A stretch of 21,347 nucleotides of DNA from a virus, in IMG/VR virus record IMGVR_UViG_3300037222_000123, positions 1 to 21,347 of that record. One strand, 5' to 3'. The notes beneath the pieces were generated by a model. The model did no database searches, was not told where the DNA came from, and saw nothing but the letters and a program-made list of their open reading frames with translations. Below are positions 19,214 through 21,347 of the stretch, one piece after another. Position 1 is the stretch's first letter, and each line of letters starts with the position of its first letter. Both the position numbers and the translations under genes were made by a program.

Positions 19214-20116
19214 ATGAGTTCAGAGCTGACAATCAATTACGGGAACGTAGTCGCAGGGAGCAATGCTCTTCCGGCTGAAGTAGCCACCAGCTATTTTTAC
19301 GCCACATGGGCTGGCTACATCATTCCATCTGTCTCCGGCCTGTACACTATCGGAGTGAATTCACAAGACGGCGTGAACTTCTCTCTGTGCGGTGTGCTGC
19401 TCATTGCGAACATCGACGCAGCGCAGTCAGCAAACGGAACCGCAGCGTACACACAGAGTTTCACGATCAACTTGACTGCTGGGGTGTACTACGATTTCAT
19501 TCTGGAGTGGCAGCACGGCAGCGGCCCGAACTATGAATTGCAGCTCCTCTGGACAGCACCGAACAGCTCTGTTGCTGTTGTTATTCCATCTGCAAACTTG
19601 TCGCAGCACAGCTATGAAGTGACATCGAATTTAGCTGGCATTTGGTGGAATGGCACTTCAACACTCTGGTACCCGAAAGGAAACGGTGTTGTCATCGGCG
19701 GCGATACTGGTGGAAGTAGCAGACCTCCGACAGGAACGAGTGCGGCTGTTACGACTGGATCTCTTGCAGCGAATGCTTCAGAAAATGATACGCTCACTAT
19801 GGCGAAGATGTTCACTGCGTACATGATCACTGTGAACTATCCGGCTCGCGTGCGACTCTACAGCACAGCGGCAGCGCGGACAGCAGATGCTTCACGAGCT
19901 AATAGCGTTCCACCAGTTCCGGGGACACAGCATGGTGTAATCGCAGATTTGTATTTGGACACGAGCGACAAGTACACATGGCTGTGTTCACCAGATATTC
20001 CTGGCTCAAACAAAGACGGGCCGCAGAGCACAGCTATCTATGCGGCAATCACGAACTTGGATGTAACATCGAGAGCAATAACAGCAACTATCTACTTCGT
20101 TCCGATGGAGAGCTAG
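19214..20116 (+). CDS. PA14-domain tail protein with fibre-like C-terminus
   Basis: 300 aa, starting just after the hub stop. Residues 1-130 look like a PA14 domain: YFYATWAGYIIPSVSGLYTI then GVNSQDGVNFSLCGVLLIAN, and YYDFILEWQHGSGPNYELQL then LWTAPNS. PA14 is a carbohydrate-binding beta barrel in toxins, glycosidases and adhesins. A low-complexity Gly/Ser/Thr linker (about 163-185) leads to a C-terminal beta domain (ASENDTLTMAKMFTAYMITV; ARVRLYSTAAART; AIYAAITNLDVTSRAITATI) of the kind seen in phage minor tail proteins. Likely a receptor- or glycan-binding component attached to the hub. PA14 family match is by pattern. Confidence 0.75.
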   Translation: MSSELTINYGNVVAGSNALPAEVATSYFYATWAGYIIPSVSGLYTIGVNSQDGVNFSLCGVLLIANIDAAQSANGTAAYTQSFTINLTAGVYYDFILEWQHGSGPNYELQLLWTAPNSSVAVVIPSANLSQHSYEVTSNLAGIWWNGTSTLWYPKGNGVVIGGDTGGSSRPPTGTSAAVTTGSLAANASENDTLTMAKMFTAYMITVNYPARVRLYSTAAARTADASRANSVPPVPGTQHGVIADLYLDTSDKYTWLCSPDIPGSNKDGPQSTAIYAAITNLDVTSRAITATIYFVPMES

Positions 20117-20149
20117 TCACACTCTTCTGTCAGACTGGGAGAATTCATC

Positions 20150-21289
20150 ATGGCAACACTTCAGAAAACAATCGTCGGTGACAATACATCGTATGCTGAT
20201 TTTCAGGGATGGGCTGGAGACATCACCGCTGCTGCCGGCACTGGCACTGGCATCGCGGCTGCACTGTATGCACTCGGATTCACGAAGACATCCGATCAGT
20301 ACAATGCAGTCTGGACAGGTGGCACACTGCCAACCGTCGGCTCAAACTTAATTGGCGCGACATGTTTCCCTGCGATGTCCGCAAACGCGCGTGTTGCACT
20401 CGCTGGCACAATGTTCAATCTCGGCACTGCTGGTGCTTCAGCATGGTTGTCTGGTCAGACGTACACGGCAGGTCAGGTCGCTACGTACGGCGGCTTCGTT
20501 TGGATTTGTAACTTGTCGAACTCTACGAGCAACACCACCACTCCAGCGGCTGACACAACTAAGTGGTCGCAGTATTTCATGGAGATTTGGTCCGCTGTCA
20601 GCAGCGGCCTGACGACATTCTACATCAAGCTAGAATACGGTTGCAGCAGCAACGTAGGCAAGCCGATGTTTACGATCCAGTTCGGTACTGGGTATGTCAC
20701 TAACTCCGGAGTCCTCAGCGGCAACGTCTCGCTGACGGAGCAGTGCATGGTTGACAATGCTGTCGCAACTTCAACAGAATGCGACTGGTCCGGTGACGGG
20801 CAGAACTGGTTCGGCATGATGATGTGGCGCGGCAGCACAACGCAAGCCAACTTTGTCTGCTTTGAGCGTGGCATCTCCGGTCAATCAGCAGGTGCTCCAG
20901 TCTACTCTTCTGCCAATCAGTACATCACTTGGCTTGTCGGCTCAGGTGCCGGTACTCCATTCTGGCATCAGTGCAGTTTGTTCCTCGGGGCCGTTGGCAC
21001 AACTAACTCTGTCAGAAATGCCTGGGTGTCTAACGTAGAAATCTTCACGGCCGGTTCTCAGATTGTCAACAACATCACACCTGCTCTGCCAATCTTCCCG
21101 CTTGTCGGCTGGTGCGGCAACCCACTATCCTGTGCGCAGACTTACTCTCTCACTGACACAACGGAAGGAGCTACTGTTTCATCCGTTGTGTATGGCACTG
21201 CAAAAAACTACCTGACCACCATTAACGCATTCGTGCAGAAGCTGGGCGGCACGAACGCTACGGACGGCATCAGCATCAAGTGGCAGTAA
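20150..21289 (+). CDS. Putative receptor-binding / minor tail fibre protein
   Basis: 379 aa with GGGAGA upstream of the ATG. The N-terminus (FQGWAGDITAAAGTGTGIAA) could attach to the tail. A carbohydrate-binding module-like segment (about residues 99-144: WLSGQTYTAGQVATYGGFVW then a TKWS end) matches the small beta module YxxGxxV...g.xW.c....s......W. The rest is beta-rich with a sandwich-like pattern (FTIQFGTGYVTNSGVLSGNV; NWFGMMMWRGSTTQANFVCF), as in adhesion tips. No known enzyme motif. It follows the PA14 protein and precedes another gene, so the tail-adhesion cluster continues to the right. Confidence 0.6.
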   Translation: MATLQKTIVGDNTSYADFQGWAGDITAAAGTGTGIAAALYALGFTKTSDQYNAVWTGGTLPTVGSNLIGATCFPAMSANARVALAGTMFNLGTAGASAWLSGQTYTAGQVATYGGFVWICNLSNSTSNTTTPAADTTKWSQYFMEIWSAVSSGLTTFYIKLEYGCSSNVGKPMFTIQFGTGYVTNSGVLSGNVSLTEQCMVDNAVATSTECDWSGDGQNWFGMMMWRGSTTQANFVCFERGISGQSAGAPVYSSANQYITWLVGSGAGTPFWHQCSLFLGAVGTTNSVRNAWVSNVEIFTAGSQIVNNITPALPIFPLVGWCGNPLSCAQTYSLTDTTEGATVSSVVYGTAKNYLTTINAFVQKLGGTNATDGISIKWQ

Positions 21290-21298
21290 GGGGAATGA

Positions 21299-21347
21299 AT
21301 GGCTACACAGAAGATTCAAGTTAACGCGATTTGGGATAGATCGAGCG
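21299..21347 (+). CDS. Start of a further gene (3' cut by window end)
   Basis: An ATG at 21299 preceded by AAGGGGA (21288-21294) opens MATQKIQVNAIWDRSS, open to the edge. Only 16 codons are visible, so function cannot be assigned; it follows in the same transcription direction, within the tail-fibre region. Confidence 0.55.
   Translation, partial: MATQKIQVNAIWDRSS

Overview
The window is a 21.3-kb piece of the virion-structure region of a tailed dsDNA phage or prophage. Every gene lies on the + strand, most are packed with overlapping or near-overlapping stops and starts, and no host metabolic genes, rRNA or tRNA are seen. The gene families (HK97-fold capsid, phiE125 gp8/HK97 gp6-type connector, SPP1 gp16/lambda FII-type head closure, tail terminator, tube, frameshifted chaperones, tape measure) indicate a long, non-contractile tail, so a siphovirus-type particle. 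The tail-tip block (DUF2460, DUF2163/BR0599, NlpC/P60, large hub) has the order known from Rhodobacter gene transfer agent (RcGTA) gp12-gp15. The host cannot be fixed from this window; Shine-Dalgarno-like sites and moderate GC fit many bacteria.

Layout: (1) 3-1306, the 3' part of the major capsid gene, closed by a perfect 12-bp-stem terminator. (2) 1324-1980, a GIY-YIG endonuclease remnant and two small unknown genes, one with a zinc-ribbon pattern. (3) 1985-3428, head-tail connector, a 31-aa CxxC/CxC mini-ORF, and a head-closure protein enlarged by an inserted fibre-type module. (4) 3428-3959, two tandem small ParB/sulfiredoxin-like proteins. (5) 3964-7039, a collagen-like protein and a long repeat-containing fibre, an appendage cassette lying unusually between head-closure and tail-terminator genes. 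(6) 7105-10694, tail terminator, a free-standing GIY-YIG homing endonuclease, the tail tube gene split by a group I intron, an HNH endonuclease, the G/GT tail chaperone pair with a -1 frameshift signal, and an HK97 gp10-like protein. (7) 10699-13161, tape measure, followed by an endonuclease VII-type HNH gene. (8) 13490-19212, the GTA-like tail tip. (9) 19214 to the end, a PA14-domain protein, a further receptor-binding/fibre-type protein and the start of another gene.

How the parts work together: connector and head-closure proteins cap the filled capsid, the terminator caps the tube, GT chaperones coat the tape measure while tube subunits polymerise, and DUF2460, DUF2163, NlpC/P60 and the hub form the tip that punctures the cell wall. 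The collagen-like, fibre and PA14 proteins are probable surface-binding appendages.

The most informative signals are: a compact group I intron (about 205 nt) whose 5' splice site falls inside an in-frame stop codon of the tube gene; a complete programmed -1 frameshift signal (A AAC CCT, 5-nt spacer, 9-bp hairpin) in the tail chaperone gene; four nuclease genes or remnants of three types scattered through one late operon; and display-type modules inserted into core structural proteins, including the head-closure protein.
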